A DNA stretch of 64,000 nucleotides from Apostichopus japonicus (Eukaryota > Echinodermata > Holothuroidea > Aspidochirotida > Stichopodidae): positions 4,886,001 to 4,950,000 of the forward strand of contig NC_092561.1 of NCBI RefSeq assembly GCF_037975245.1, given 5' to 3'. Position 1 is the first letter of the stretch. Each line of letters starts with the position of its first letter. The position numbers and the translations under genes are program-made. Shown one piece after another: positions 26,390-38,832 of the stretch. The notes under the pieces were generated by a model, which saw nothing but the letters and a program-made list of their open reading frames with translations, was not told the origin of the DNA and did not search any database.

Positions 26390-29300
26390 CTAGCCTCTTT
26401 CAGAACGTCTTGATCGAAGTTTTTGCAGATATTTCAGCTCTGGCAAGGTCAACTGACTACATAAATGTGGATTTTTAGCTTTGTCATTCAACTGAAAACT
26501 GTTGACCTTGATCCCCGCTGGATACCACATCCTGGGATCGCTTCGATCCATCGTTCTGGAAACACAGTCCTTTGAGAGTTCTTCGTTTCTGTCTCTCAGC
26601 GCCGCCACGTCTTTGGCCATCCTCTCGTTTCCATACGCCGCCACTCTCTCCCACAGGGTCCTGTTGAAGTGCTCGTACAGTAAAGTGTCCGCCCAGTTCC
26701 AGCGCCGGATCGCCTCCCGCTCCACGCCCGTGAGCGAGACCACAGAGTCTTTACTTCTGGCGTTCTGTTTTAGGTACGCTACATCGTCCAGCTCCCAGCA
26801 CATCATGTCTTTCAGCAGGATCAGAGATTCGTCAAAGTGATCAGCTATCAGGACCAGATCGTGCCACTTGTCCAGAGCAGAAATGAACATCTCCGCGGAG
26901 GTGTCACCAGGTTTCACAAAACGGGCGTTGAAGCCGTTATCCTGGCACATTGGATTCCGTCCGGCCTGCAAGGACTGTCGTTGCTCCCGGTTTGCGAAGT
27001 AGAGATCGGGATGGAGTAGAAATGTGTGGAGATCCGCTCCGAAGCGGCCGTGATAACCGTAATAGGTGTACATACTCTCGTACTGCTCGGCCGGATCTCG
27101 AAGTATCGTCAGATACTTTGTGCCAGCATTCATCACATTTTTGAGATCTGTTGATTAGGAGTCAATAAAATATCAAAATCATAAGAAGGCACTTGAAAGG
27201 AAAAAAAAAAAAATAAGCCATCATAATAACATCTGTATATTAATAAACAGCAATGCTGGAGGTAAACGTTGTATGTCAAAAAACTATACATTAAGAAAAA
27301 ATAACATATGTATGCAAATCAGTGTTTTCTGAGCACTACATGAAAAATGTTGTACGGGGGACCCACATGACTACAACATATTCGGGTGGGCTGATGTCCA
27401 GTTGAAGGATGGCATTTCTAAAAATTTGCATATTTGAAGAAAACTAAACGATCGACGTTCGATATTAACAAAATCATACAACACACTTCTTGAAACTACA
27501 GTATGCAATAAGTTTTACTGGCCTTCCATAAATGAATAAATAGTACATGCATCTATACACATGCAAAGACCGTACTCATTTACCACTGTGGTAAAAAGTA
27601 AACTGTTAGATCAAAGAAGCACACAATAGATACAATTAAATAACTTCCAGCTTATTTAACGCAGAGTAATATATCGATGAATATGTCAGTTCACTCAAGA
27701 GCGATGTCACCTACACTTGTTAAATATCAAGGCGTTTCTGTCTGAAGTTTCAATTAAGTACTATAAAGATGACAATTTGATATTTCAACAAAGAAAAAAT
27801 GCCAAATATTTAATTAACATCTTGAAGTGATCAAAGCTCCAATCAACATTTGAAAATCAATTTCTGCACCTTGGTCTGAAAGGTTTCATTTTCACCACTA
27901 AATGAAAAAAAAATGGGCAGATGTTTGGCAATAATATTAAGTTGTACTTTGATGAAGGGCATATCAACAATGCTGTCAAAATTGTTGACATGTTCCCCTG
28001 TATAAATTACATTCAAATTTTCTGCAAAATAATGAACTTATGTATACACTAAGTACTGTATGTAACCAGATTTGTGAATGCTTGATGGAAGACAATTTAA
28101 TTCACAAAACTTGCCTGGAGTAATTGATTATTCTATTGCAAACCTGACAGTAAAATGTAATTTTCCCACCAAACTGATAAACCCTGCAAAAAAATTCTAC
28201 TGTCCATGGCTCTTTCAATATTTGACAAGTGTATGAAACATAAATTGGAATAATGGACCAATTTTAAGTGACAGATGCCACTGCTAACATTCTCAAGTGT
28301 GTAGATGCTGCAAATTGCTCAAACTTTGTAAAGTGTAGCAATACCACGGCAATTGGCAATGGACGAATCGATCATTTTCATTTCAAAACTTTAATTGGCA
28401 AAAATACCAAACTCGTATCATCTGCTGAGAGGAAAGTGTCTGCAAAAATTTCCACTAGTTTGAAGAATATTAAAAACCTGATTGTAGTACTCAACAACAT
28501 TTGCCACATTTCAAAAGCACCATTCCTGACACACACACCGATAAATATAGAAACCATCAGATCTATTGTACATAGTAGTTATAGACCAATGTAATAATGA
28601 CTGTTACCATACCTTGGAATTTGCCGAGATCAAATTTCATGTGACTTGCCATGATGTCGTACTTTCTCTTCCCATCGTCCATGAATATGAACCTTCTGTT
28701 GAACGGGTAGACTTGACTGAAATAGACCCCTTCCATGGGAATTGCGATGGAGACGTCGCGGTCCTCCCCCCTCCTCAGCAAAATATTCTGCAGCGTTGAA
28801 CTGCTACATTTGTGAGTTTTGATCATGACGACCCTATCCAGTGGCATGCACGATTTGGATTGGAGCTCTTTCGTTCCCAGTTCCGTTGAATGGTTCGATC
28901 TTACGTCTGCTTTCGGTAGACCTGCCCCACCCTCGGACACACCGTTAACACCCCTCTCCTTCCCTTCCAGCACAATCTGTGACCGTGTTTCATTCCCTGT
29001 GTCTGTGCTCTTAATACCACTGTCGACTGTCTTAGGTAGTACTATAACAGCAGCTAAACTTTCCTCTTTGTTTGGGCTTTGCACATTGTTCGACTTGTTA
29101 TCTTTGGAAGATGAGACTGCCTGCTGGTTGCTACGGTCACGACCATCTCCAGCATCCATGATCCGTCTCATCTTATCGAGGTACTCAAGCTCCGGTCTGC
29201 AGAGCTGGCTGCACAGGTACGGGTCTCTGGCATCTGGGTTAGCTATAAAACTGTTGACTTTAACACCTTGTGGGTACCAAACCCTCTTGTCTCCAGACGT

Positions 29301-32300
29301 GAGCTTCTCCCTGACACAGTCTGCCTTCAGGCTCTCCTTCAGACGCTGCAGCTTTCCTACCTCCTCCACCATCTTGTCTCGGCCAAAGGCGTCAATCTTT
29401 TCGTGCAACGTTCTGTTGAAGTGTTGATAGAGTAACTGATCTGCCCAGTTCCACTCCTTGATGGCCTGTTCTTCTTTTGGGGTGAGCTCCACGATGGATT
29501 CTTTTATCCTAGAGTTGGAAACCATGTATGCCACATCCTCGAGAGACCAGCACAAGATATCCTTCAAAAGTACGAGCGACTCGTCGAAATAGTCCGCTAT
29601 CAGAACCAGGTCCAGCTGACTGTCCAGAAGGGAGATGAACCTCTCGACGGCAGGGTTCCCAGCTTCGAGGAAACGAGCGTCCAACCCGTTATCATAGCAC
29701 ATTGGATTCCGGCTGCTCACTCGGCCTGTGCTGGTGTGGAAAGGTGCAAAATAGTTCACTGGATATTTCAAAAAGTCGTGAAGGCCAACATGGAAGTTAT
29801 TATGCCACCCGTAGTATGTGTAGAGGCTCTCAAACTGTTTGACGGGGTTACGCATTACAGACAGCCATTTTGTGCCATTCTCCATGAGTCCCGTTATGGC
29901 TAATATAGAGATAAGAGAAAAAAACGGTAGTGTAGTTGAAAAGTGCAACAGAGGAAATTTACAACAAAAATTTTCAGATGGGGGAAGGGGGGGGCAAGTT
30001 GATTGCCATGATGAGGTACCTGGGGAAGGTGGAGGTTGGAGGTGTCAGGGGATTTGTGTGGGGGATGGGTGGGGAGGTGAGAGGGATTGAGATGTGGGAA
30101 AGTGATGCTGGGGGGTGGTGGGGAAATGGGTGGGTGAGAGAGACAAGGAGTTAACTTACGTGAACTGGGAACATGGATCATGTCAAGATGAACAGACCTA
30201 AAGGTCATTTGGCCTAAACAAATCTGACCATTTAAGACTGTTTCATAGCTAAAGAGAAGTTACTTTCTGTGTCGATTTCCACCACACAGTAAAACTGACA
30301 TTCAAATCAGGATTGTCCCTTTTGCATGTTATATATTTAGTTTTTTCCAAGTTTGTTGCTAAATTTTCATAAACAATTAGATAATTTGAATATCAATTAA
30401 GATTCAAACTAATCACACTATTTAAGACTGCATTAAAATGAAAATTAAATTAAGGAATGATTAAGTTTAATCACAGTAGTGCTAAAAGGGCAAAATTTGA
30501 ATTTTCAGACCAAATAAGAAATTAAGAAGTGCTTCAAGTCTTCTTCATTCTTATTTGAAACGGAGGGATGCCCGGCCAAACTACTCAAATTTTCTCACCA
30601 GGGAAATCCGAAGCGGTCACTTTCATGTGGCTTGCCATTACGTTGTACTTTTTCATTCCGTCGTCCAGGTAAATCACATCCCGTTGAAATCGTTGGAAAT
30701 CGTTCAGGTAGACCCCCTCTTTAGGGAGAGCCACCCGAAGATGGTTATTCTCTGCCATACGCAGTAGAATGTTCTGCAATGTAGAGCTACCACTTTTGTG
30801 TGTCTTTATCATGATCACGTTGTGACCGGGTTGACATTCTCTTCTGGCTTCTTCTTCTTCTTCTTCTTCTTCTTTTTCTTCCTCCTCCCCATGATGCGAC
30901 AAAGTCGACACATTCAACAAATGTTCAATAACTAAAGCTTCCCTGACTGTAGTCCTATATAAACTGGCAGTGGTTATTGCTTTGCTCTGAGCTTCAATGA
31001 TTGATCTGCAAAGAAAGGAACAAACTTGTGTTCATCTGGGCCGGCTATACAGAATTTAAATAGACTCATGTTATTTGAGCTGTAGGCAGTTGTCCCTCAC
31101 CCCCCCCCCCCTCCCCCATAAGTGCTTCATAAAGTAACTGTGCATCTAACAAAACATTTCGAACCAACTTTCAATCAACTTAGTGTATTGTCAGTGCAAT
31201 TACAACAACCAGCAAGCCCAAAGGCTTAATGATTCCTTGCCATGATATACAGGAAGACATGTTATGAAATTTTTAAGTTTTTATTAGCACAGGGAAATCA
31301 AAAATTGCAAAATGCTGTACAGTACTGATTACATCTGTCTGATTTGTGGAAATTCTTTGCTTGCTTTGAAGAAGGTACTGTAAAAAAGATTAAAATTTCA
31401 AGTTTAGGGTACAGTAATTGCAGGTGGCAATAAAAGTTTTCACTAGATCTGCAGCTGTTTTTCTTTCTGTTGAATGTACCTGCTTTGCTTCGAAGAAAGA
31501 CTTTTACGTCATAAATACTTAAGACAGCATTTTCATGCCAGGACCCATAGTATTTACCTGTAATGGTGCTATGTAAATATACAATACTGATATTGACTGA
31601 TATTTACCAGCACAATATATCAAGTTGATCTTGTCGTAACCTTTACCTGACGTTGAACTAAAACACTCTCAACCTCAAAATGTAAAATTCCACAAGCTCA
31701 AACTGGTTTTGAAATATCCTGCACCTCTCACTTCCCTCCGCCCCACACCCCCCCCCCCTCCCCTCTTTTTAAGAAATTTTTATATGATAAAATTAAGGGT
31801 GCTTTAAAATTGAAAAGTGTTGAACATTATATGAACTGCAATTTTGAAGATCTATGTTAAAGCATTAATTTTTCACGAAAATTGTCACTGATTTCTTTTT
31901 TCTTGGCAACCCTCAAAAACATGTTTGGCCAACCTTAGAATGGTACTCTGAATGTACCGGGTTTACTGTATGACTGAAGGTAGAGTCTGAAACTCCTTTA
32001 AATAAGAAATGATGGTATTTTAAAGGGTGTGAAGACTCGCGCAAAAAGAAACGTCTACTGTCAGTAATCTGATCTAGTTTCAAAGGTGTATCAGAAGTGT
32101 TAGACACCACCATCAATCCCAGAAAATACACACACAACTTGCTACCGTCGGTAATTAGACACTAGGGTACAGTCAGTTTATACAGCTGCGGTCAATACCC
32201 ACATAAAAGTGTATAAACGGTAGAGAGATGGACATCTCAGGTCCAGCTAAAGATAACAAGGTATCATGTTTCATTACTGTCTGCATTTTGTAGCGACACG

Positions 32301-32611
32301 AACAAAACGTCACTTGCAAGCAACAGAAACAACAGTGAAAGATGAAACATCAGTTAACTTTTTCAGATGGCCGCACGCGGTTTTGGGCGAGTCTTCAATG
32401 CCTTTAAACCTCTCACTCTTAGTTACCTATTCGGTGTTGTATCTTTCAAGGTGATCTGTTGTTGATCTTTGTATTTAAAGAGATAAAATGTATATATGAG
32501 GATGACCACTGTCACTAAGCCACATAATCTTTGGAAACCTCTTCTCTGACAGTGAATTTTACGAGTCGCAGTTGCACAAGTTTGTACAATACACTGGCTG
32601 AAGGAGGGCAT
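26390..32611 (-). CDS. Two-domain galactose-3-O-sulfotransferase-like protein, gene B
   Basis: Minus-strand coding exons 32611-32427, 31005-30599, 29899-28613 and 27147-26390 sum to 2637 nt (878 aa), phases 2, 1 and 1. Exon 1 encodes a basic cytosolic tail and a type II anchor (about residues 29-45); the AG|GTAACT donor matches the next acceptor's phase. Exon 2 holds an acidic poly-Glu stem and domain 1's 5'-phosphosulfate loop MIKTHKSGSSTLQ (about 127-139). Exon 3 is open throughout. It encodes domain 1's C-half (VMRNPVKQFES, FDESLVLLKDILCW, EWNWADQLLYQHFNRT), a Ser/Asn/Lys-rich linker of about 110 residues, then domain 2's N-half with MIKTHKCSSSTLQ (about 556-568). Exon 4 gives domain 2's C-half (ILRDPAEQYES) and the stop. 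A usual Gal3ST has one such domain in 400-500 residues. An AATAAA (minus strand) lies about 80 nt past the stop. Predicted PAPS-dependent Golgi enzyme; substrate unknown. Confidence 0.85.
27148..28612 (-). other. Intron 3 of gene B, no feature seen
   Basis: This intron lies between the fused exon and the last exon. It is AT-rich without a recognisable exon, SINE or MITE. The 108-aa plus-strand ORF inside it has no family resemblance and lacks coding character. Confidence 0.4.
30845..30893 (-). repeat. Coding (GAA/GAG)n tract, poly-Glu
   Basis: A CTT/TTC-type microsatellite on the plus strand reads as GAA/GAG codons on the minus strand. It encodes a glutamate run broken by one lysine in the stem of gene B domain 1, about 20 residues before the PAPS loop. 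Confidence 0.85.
32024..32403. mobile_element. TTAA-flanked MITE, copy A
   Basis: Starts AGGGTGTGAAGACTCGCGC after TTAA (32020-32023) and ends GGGCGAGTCTTCAATGCCT before TTAA (32404-32407). The ends are inverted repeats of about 25 bp. The interior is homologous, in inverse orientation, to 39178-39534. It sits in intron 1 of gene B, its right end about 20 bp from that exon's 5' splice site. Confidence 0.8.
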
Positions 32612-32625
32612 CTTAGAACGGTAAC

Positions 32626-34900
32626 TGCAAGAACAAAAACGAATTGGGAGGATTTTAAATCATTGTTATGTTTGATAATCGGTCATGATTTACTCTGTAT
32701 TAACTTTCAAGATATGCAAAATCTTTGTAGCACAATTCCATACAACTTTTACACGTATGTAAAAGTTGACAGTACGTGGTGAGATTATCAAGAAACACAA
32801 TGACAAATCGGTTATCTAGATTTAGGTCAGGAATATTGTCCTAAATTAAACTAAAATATTTAACAGTACTGCGGACATGAAAATCACATACAGCTACAGT
32901 ATTTGTACTGAACAGTGCACTACAATCTGAAGATCGTCATGGTAATGTCATTCACTGACCTGAGTGCTCTTCAAGGTCGTTGCAGTGTTTGCAAATTCCT
33001 AAATTCTTTCAATTACGTAGACGAAAAATTGATGTTTCAATCCCTATTCTTTTTTACTTTCCCGGTGTGCTATTTGCAAATTAAATAAATTAGTAAAATG
33101 TAAACTGCACTCTGTGTACAATTTGGAGGATTATTTTTTTTTGGTGTCATTATTGTTTGCATTCAAGAAAACTTCAACAGCAAATATTTTTCTGAGATGT
33201 CACTTTTAAGGGTAGTTAGTATAGGCCCCAAATTAATGCATGCTATTATTGCTAGAAGTTTTCAAAAAGTAATTTCCTGGAGGTCTTTACTTTCCAAATT
33301 GTTCTCAGACAGTTTAAAGGAACACACAAGATGACTGAATGCCCCAGTGAGTAAATTTCCTCGAAGGTTGTAATAAAAACAGTTTAAGAATTTTGACCAA
33401 AGATGACCATGCATATTTGAATATCTAGCATATATTTGTGGCCAATACAGCATACCTTTAATGTCATAAAAAGATTATAATCTTGAAGAAGTCTGCTAAT
33501 TTTCCCATCCCCCTCCCCTTCCCCCTCCCCGCCAAATGTAACTACACCTCTTATTTACCATAGCCTAGACCAGGGGTTCTCAATATACACTGAGAGGGCC
33601 AAATGCAGCCAACAAAAGGTTTTAATCAAACTACAAATCAACAGCCACTTTGATCATGATCGAAGGCAATATTCACTACGAACTGCACGTGGCTACCAAA
33701 GAGGCTAATTGTGACACTTTGGACAGTTCATGTCTGTAAAGACTAATATAACATAAATAACTTTAAAGAATGTGATAGAAATTAAAGCTTCTGAGGCCTA
33801 CAGGCAGAAAAAGACAATCACCTAGTTGAAATGCAAATCACATTTCAATGAAAGCATAAAATACTATTATGTATGTACAGAATATGTATGTACAGTAGAT
33901 ATACTGTACAGTATATATGTATTAACATGATATTCCATCGCGTTGCAACTAGCTCAGTTTATGCTGTCAGGCTACATTTAAGAACCCATGAGAATTATTG
34001 TCACTCTTTGTATGGGGGAGTTGTAGGGTATGGTATGTAGTGAAAGACTAAGAGTTATACTACATGAAATACATGCCATCTAATTGGTGTTATTGTTATG
34101 TGCACTTTCCCTTTATTGTTATGTTAATGTTTGTGTGGTATTCCTTGCAGCTGGTGTACTGTACTGCTGTCTGCAGTTTAGTGTTGGAGAAAACACAGTT
34201 CAGCTCTGACTCTGGTTGTGTCATGGCTTCTTTGACTCTCTCTCTCTCTCTCCCACCCGGCCTCTACAAACTAACTTTATTACATACGATAGACCTATCA
34301 ACTGTTACCAAGTTCCACGTAGCTCACCACTACTAACTAGCATATTTATATAGGCCTAGGCTAGTATTTGATAAGTTCAACTTACAAATAATGCACCACG
34401 GTACGGGTCTGAACTTGCCATTCGCTTATCAATTTGGGTCTTTCTTAGTTTCATTGGTTACTCTTACTCGATCGGGGTTGTCGCTCCTGCAAGTCCCTTC
34501 GCCCAGTCTGATCTGCGAAAAGTCAGGGCTAGAACGCGTACTGTGGTATGTAGGTAGTGCTTCGCGTACAAAATGTACTGTGAGCTAATATGTCATGAAA
34601 GGTGTCCTTTGGTTTACGTGTCATAAAAGTCAATAAAATATAACCGCATTAACTTACCAACGCTATGTTCATTTCTTTTACTTTTTTTTTCTTTTAATTT
34701 CATATGAAAATACACGGCAAAACAGAATAGACAAATATTATCGAGCCAATGCGTCCTTGGCCGTTGATTGTTGTTGACCTTGACGTTGAATGCATCACGA
34801 TTTTTGTCTACATTGTACGATTAAATAATATCGAATGTCACTGCACACGCTAGAGAGCGTTAATTCGCAGAACCGGGATGCCTTAGTGACTATATGGACC
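32626..34900 (-). promoter_or_regulatory. Upstream region of Gal3ST gene B
   Basis: Directly upstream of the gene B start codon. A TTCTTGCAG at about 32625-32633 (minus strand) may be the acceptor of a 5' UTR intron, leaving only about 13 nt of UTR in the coding exon. The rest holds a C-rich tract near 33505-33530 and a (CT)n at about 34237-34252. No promoter element can be assigned with confidence. Confidence 0.25.
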
Positions 34901-35460
34901 TGCTCTACATGGTTACTGATTGACATGCGTTCAGTGTATGTTTATATACAGACAGCAACGTATATATATAAATAAAGTTCTGGGAAAGACATGAAAGCAT
35001 TGCCGACTCAAAGTTATGTGTGCCATTATAGTCCTAATAGTATGTCTCTGTCTCAAGAAATGAAACCATCTGTCTCACAGTAAATGTTTGAAACGCGAAG
35101 GTTGGTATACGATAGGCAAAAGCACCAATGGGGATGGGGGAGTGTTTCAAATTATTTTCTTCTTTGAGATGATCTAATGTTGGTATGGTGAGATAACGTC
35201 CTAACTGGATTGATATATTGGCCACCTCTACTCACTTTCAGTACTGGCTTCATAACTTTTTGTACTGATGTTCCCCGTCCCAGATCTCGATTCCTTCACA
35301 GAAAAATAGCCTACACCTCCGTCTTTGCGAAAACTTTACTTTTGATGTTGCTGAAATCTTTATTTTTTTAATAAAGCCATATCGATATGTTTGCCCCACA
35401 CCCTAATCCCTTTCGATACCCTCGTTATGTCATATTTCCCATCCCACTACTTTCCAACTA
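32927..35460. other. Spacer upstream of gene B
   Basis: I see no recognisable exon. CAGGGGTTCTCAA at about 33572-33584 resembles a left terminus common among Charlie-type hAT elements, but no matching right end was found. Confidence 0.3.
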
Positions 35461-35465
35461 AATTT

Positions 35466-35608
<143 letters not shown>

Positions 35609-35904
35609 CTGAAATTCTCTCACTACGACTATAACATGATGTGGCCTTAGTTAAGTTAATCTCTGGTTATGTACTTTAATTCTTGGTCGTAACTTGGGCA
35701 ATCGCAATGGACTAATTGAGTGAACCGACGCAAGGAAATATTAATAATTCATAATTTCCCTCGCTGTAATACAAAAATAAATATCGTGCAGCACAGGCAG
35801 ATCGAATATTCAGCAGGTAGCACAGCTGCACAGTTCTGTTCTCTGTGTGAGAAATTCCAGATGGTGTTACCGAAATCCAAGCAGACAAATTAATTGACAG
35901 ACTG

Positions 35905-36062
35905 TTTCCCCTCTCTTTTCCCCTTCTCGTTTTCCCCTTCTCCTATCCCCTTCTCTTTTTCCCCTTCCCTTTTCCCCTTCTCTTCTCCCCCCCCTTCTCT
36001 TTTTCCCCTTCTCCTATCCCCTTCTCTTTTTCCCCTTCTCTTTTTCTGGATTAGAGGGGGGG
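35905..36062. repeat. Polypyrimidine (CCCCTTCTCTTTT)n tract
   Basis: Strictly pyrimidine-rich strand of about 150 bp built from variants of CCCCTTCTCTTTTT, ending in a G run. Mirror-like homopurine:homopyrimidine composition could favour triplex DNA. Confidence 0.85.
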
Positions 36063-36602
36063 GGGGAATTAAAACATTAGCTACAAACATATCATTTTGC
36101 CCAATACAAGGTATATAATGCATGTTGCAGGGTAGATTCGAGGTATAGGGGAGGGCGCTCGACGGGTTTTGTACGTTATTCTTTAAGAAACAACATGGCG
36201 GCACTAACGCCATAAGCGTGATGTTTAAGCTTACTTTTTAAAGTTATTCCTTTTAGTTCATATGCATTTTTTCTGTAGATGCGGGAACATTTTTTAAAGG
36301 CCACAAAACTTCGTGAATCGGTTAACATAAATAAAGTCATGAGCGAGACCTAGATTCTGTTGGTGGCGTCCTTCAAGTTTTTCCCAATTCTACAATGCAT
36401 AACTATAATGAACGCTTAGCTCGTGTAATAAGCGAGTTCAGAGTTACATTGCGCAATCGAGGTCAACAGGTCAAATAAGAATACTCTCGTTGAGACGAGA
36501 GTTGTCTGTTCGCGTAACCACGCTAACTTAATGAGCACCTACAGTAAACATTAGAAATCGCATAACTTACGTCTAAATTTACTCTGTTTTTTTCGCTTCG
36601 GG

Positions 36603-37110
36603 ATGGATATTTCTACAAGTTTGGAACAGTTTAAACTTTGGAAAGTTGACAGACTGAAGGAATTTTTAAAGAAACGAAAGTTGTAGATGAGTGGCCGAAA
36701 AGAAGAGTTGGTTGCTTTAGCGTATGCTGCCGTTCAGATGAACATTGCTGAAGTTAACATAGCAGATGCGCGAAATGAAAAGGCAGATGACTACGCATCG
36801 GTACTTCAGGTTGAAGGAGAGACCCTGTCGATCCTTTTTCGGATTTGCCACTTGCATGGGAAGGCGAATTTGCAATGGAAAAATGGCCGCCTTGCATGTT
36901 CATTGATATTGCGCATTATTTTACCAGTATTTATAACATTGAACTGAAGCAAAGACTGATGACGGACTATAAAGATGGTAAAGCCTTCAGCTATTTGGAG
37001 TCTGGGTGGCTCGGGGAAATTTTTTACATGCCATTTCTGCCGAGTCAATGTTGTGCTTTCTAAAGGCAGAGTGTACACCATCGCAGCGTATTAATAATAC
37101 TTCATGGAAT
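36603..37110 (+). pseudogene. Decayed SAP-domain ORF of a multicopy SAP/SWIM/YqaJ-type family
   Basis: Starts at ATG 36603 with a SAP-like helix pair (FKLWKVDRLKEFLKKR ... MSGRKEELVALAYAA). An in-frame TAG at 36684-36686 interrupts the motif. After about residue 78 a frameshift near 36840 moves the frame, where WPPCMFIDIAHYF, TDYKDGKAFSYLESGWL and, after a second shift, AECTPSQRIN continue. From memory, this block order matches the N-terminus of large multicopy proteins in marine invertebrates that combine a SAP domain, a SWIM zinc finger and a YqaJ-type exonuclease. The SWIM and YqaJ parts are not seen here. The stop and two shifts make it non-functional. Family assignment is moderately sure. 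Confidence 0.55.
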
Positions 37111-37566
37111 AACGCCTGGAAATTCCCCCACCCGCTGAATATTTTTTATAATGTTCTTACCAAATAATTTTTTTTTTTTTTTTTTCTGTTTGAACAAATT
37201 GAACCCACCCTATAAGTAGTAGGAATATGCCAAGAATAAGACTAAGTTTATTTTAAATCACGCATAAAAATGAAAAGAACTAATATTTCTTAACATGAAA
37301 AGCCAACTACAAGATATCAATGCCTCTACTATGCAGACTATCACGGCCAGAAAAAAAATGTTTTTTTTTCCTGGAACATAAATCCGACTTAGTCGGATTT
37401 CCCGTCGCGGAACGCATTGTAAGGGGGGGGGGGTCCCCCACCAGAAGCTAAAGCTTTTGAAAATTGAAGACCCAAATGACGCGATTTGGTGGCCCATTTT
37501 TACAGTGATTGCCAGTGTACTACACATGTGTTAAACCATGTCACGGTAGCACATGAGTCGTTTTGG

Positions 37567-37830
37567 TGCAACATGAATCCCGGTATCGTAACTACAACCG
37601 GTATTTTCCTCAACTTTCATCTATGGTTCAAAGCACTTAGTGACGAGACTGTCAATGTCATAAATTCAATAGGCATAGCCTAGGCTACAGTATGTACACT
37701 CTTACACGCACGGTTATAGAAAATAAAAAAAATGACACGCTATATTAGGACCTTTGTTTTTTAACATACATTTCCAAAAGAAAAGCACAAACCGTGGAAA
37801 AAGCAACCCACACCATCCTTCATTCATACT
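37567..37830 (+). repeat. Dispersed repeat R1, copy 1
   Basis: Shares about 265 bp with 46961-47226, from GCAACATGAATCCCGGTATCG through CACACCATCCTTCATTCATAC, same orientation, with scattered substitutions. Element class unknown. Confidence 0.75.
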
Positions 37831-38755
37831 CGAAGTAAGATGTTAGATTATCACGTTCGCACATGGATTAAACTAGTAATCCGTACACAAAAAGAAATTG
37901 GGAGTTCCCCACTATTCCATGATATTGGAATAGGGCAACCCCTTCAAGTTCAAAAGTTCACAATGAAAAGTTTTTAACTATCAACACGTCACCACGTGTT
38001 TGGAACTTCAGACAATAAGAATGTATCATAGGGGCTACGTAAACACGGGATTATAAACTACATACATAGGAATAGTACAGATTTATTTCTATCGTTAATC
38101 GGCTATTGTTTACCCCAGAAAATATACTTTCAATACGTACAATATCAATTTTTCGTACAAAAAATCTAAAAAATTAAAAAAGTGGCGAAAGATAACTATA
38201 AATGACATCGTGGAACCCCCAGCATTAATAAACGAATCCAATTCATTACAGCATCTACTCTCAAGTACCGCACAGCAGTGTGTACCAGTACCGTACCATA
38301 GGCTATCATAATATACCGTCCCGTGCGAAGATGGATTTAAACTGGATATACTCCCTGCGGTTTTGGCTAAAAATTTATTAAATCGTTATAATTATTATAA
38401 CAAAATGAGGTGAAATGCATAAGGGTAAGATTTTGTACATGGGAACCTTCACAATCATCGTTTGAAGAAAAATAAATAACGAAAATTTCAGAATAACTTT
38501 GAAGTCCCGTAACATGCTGAGCCCAAGTAACGTTCGATATTTGGTGTAGCCTAGGTCACGTAGTACACATAGGCCTATATTGACCCGCAGATAGTGACTG
38601 ACGGTAAATCGGTAATACTAGAGGTTAATGTGCTAATTTAATGGTTCACCTATGATGTTTTATTGTCGGACACGTCTTATTTCTTTTCATTTTTCCCTTT
38701 CTTTCTTTCCTCCTCCCTCTTCATGTTTTTGCTGTCTGTTTTTTTATTTTTTTTT

Positions 38756-38832
38756 ATCTCTGCTCCAAAATTTCCCGCGAGTGACGAAGATTTATTTTTT
38801 TATCTCTGCTCCAAAATTTCCCGCGAGTGACT
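38756..38832. repeat. Short tandem duplication
   Basis: Two copies of a unit containing ATCTCTGCTCCAAAATTTCC followed by CGCGAGTGAC, about 44 bp apart. Confidence 0.75.

Noticed and set aside
33572..33900. Charlie-type hAT element starting CAGGGGTTCTCAA
   Set aside because: No matching right terminus or target duplication could be found.
34064..34336. 90-aa plus-strand ORF with hydrophobic segments upstream of gene B
   Set aside because: Contains a CT microsatellite, has no family resemblance and no supporting splice context.
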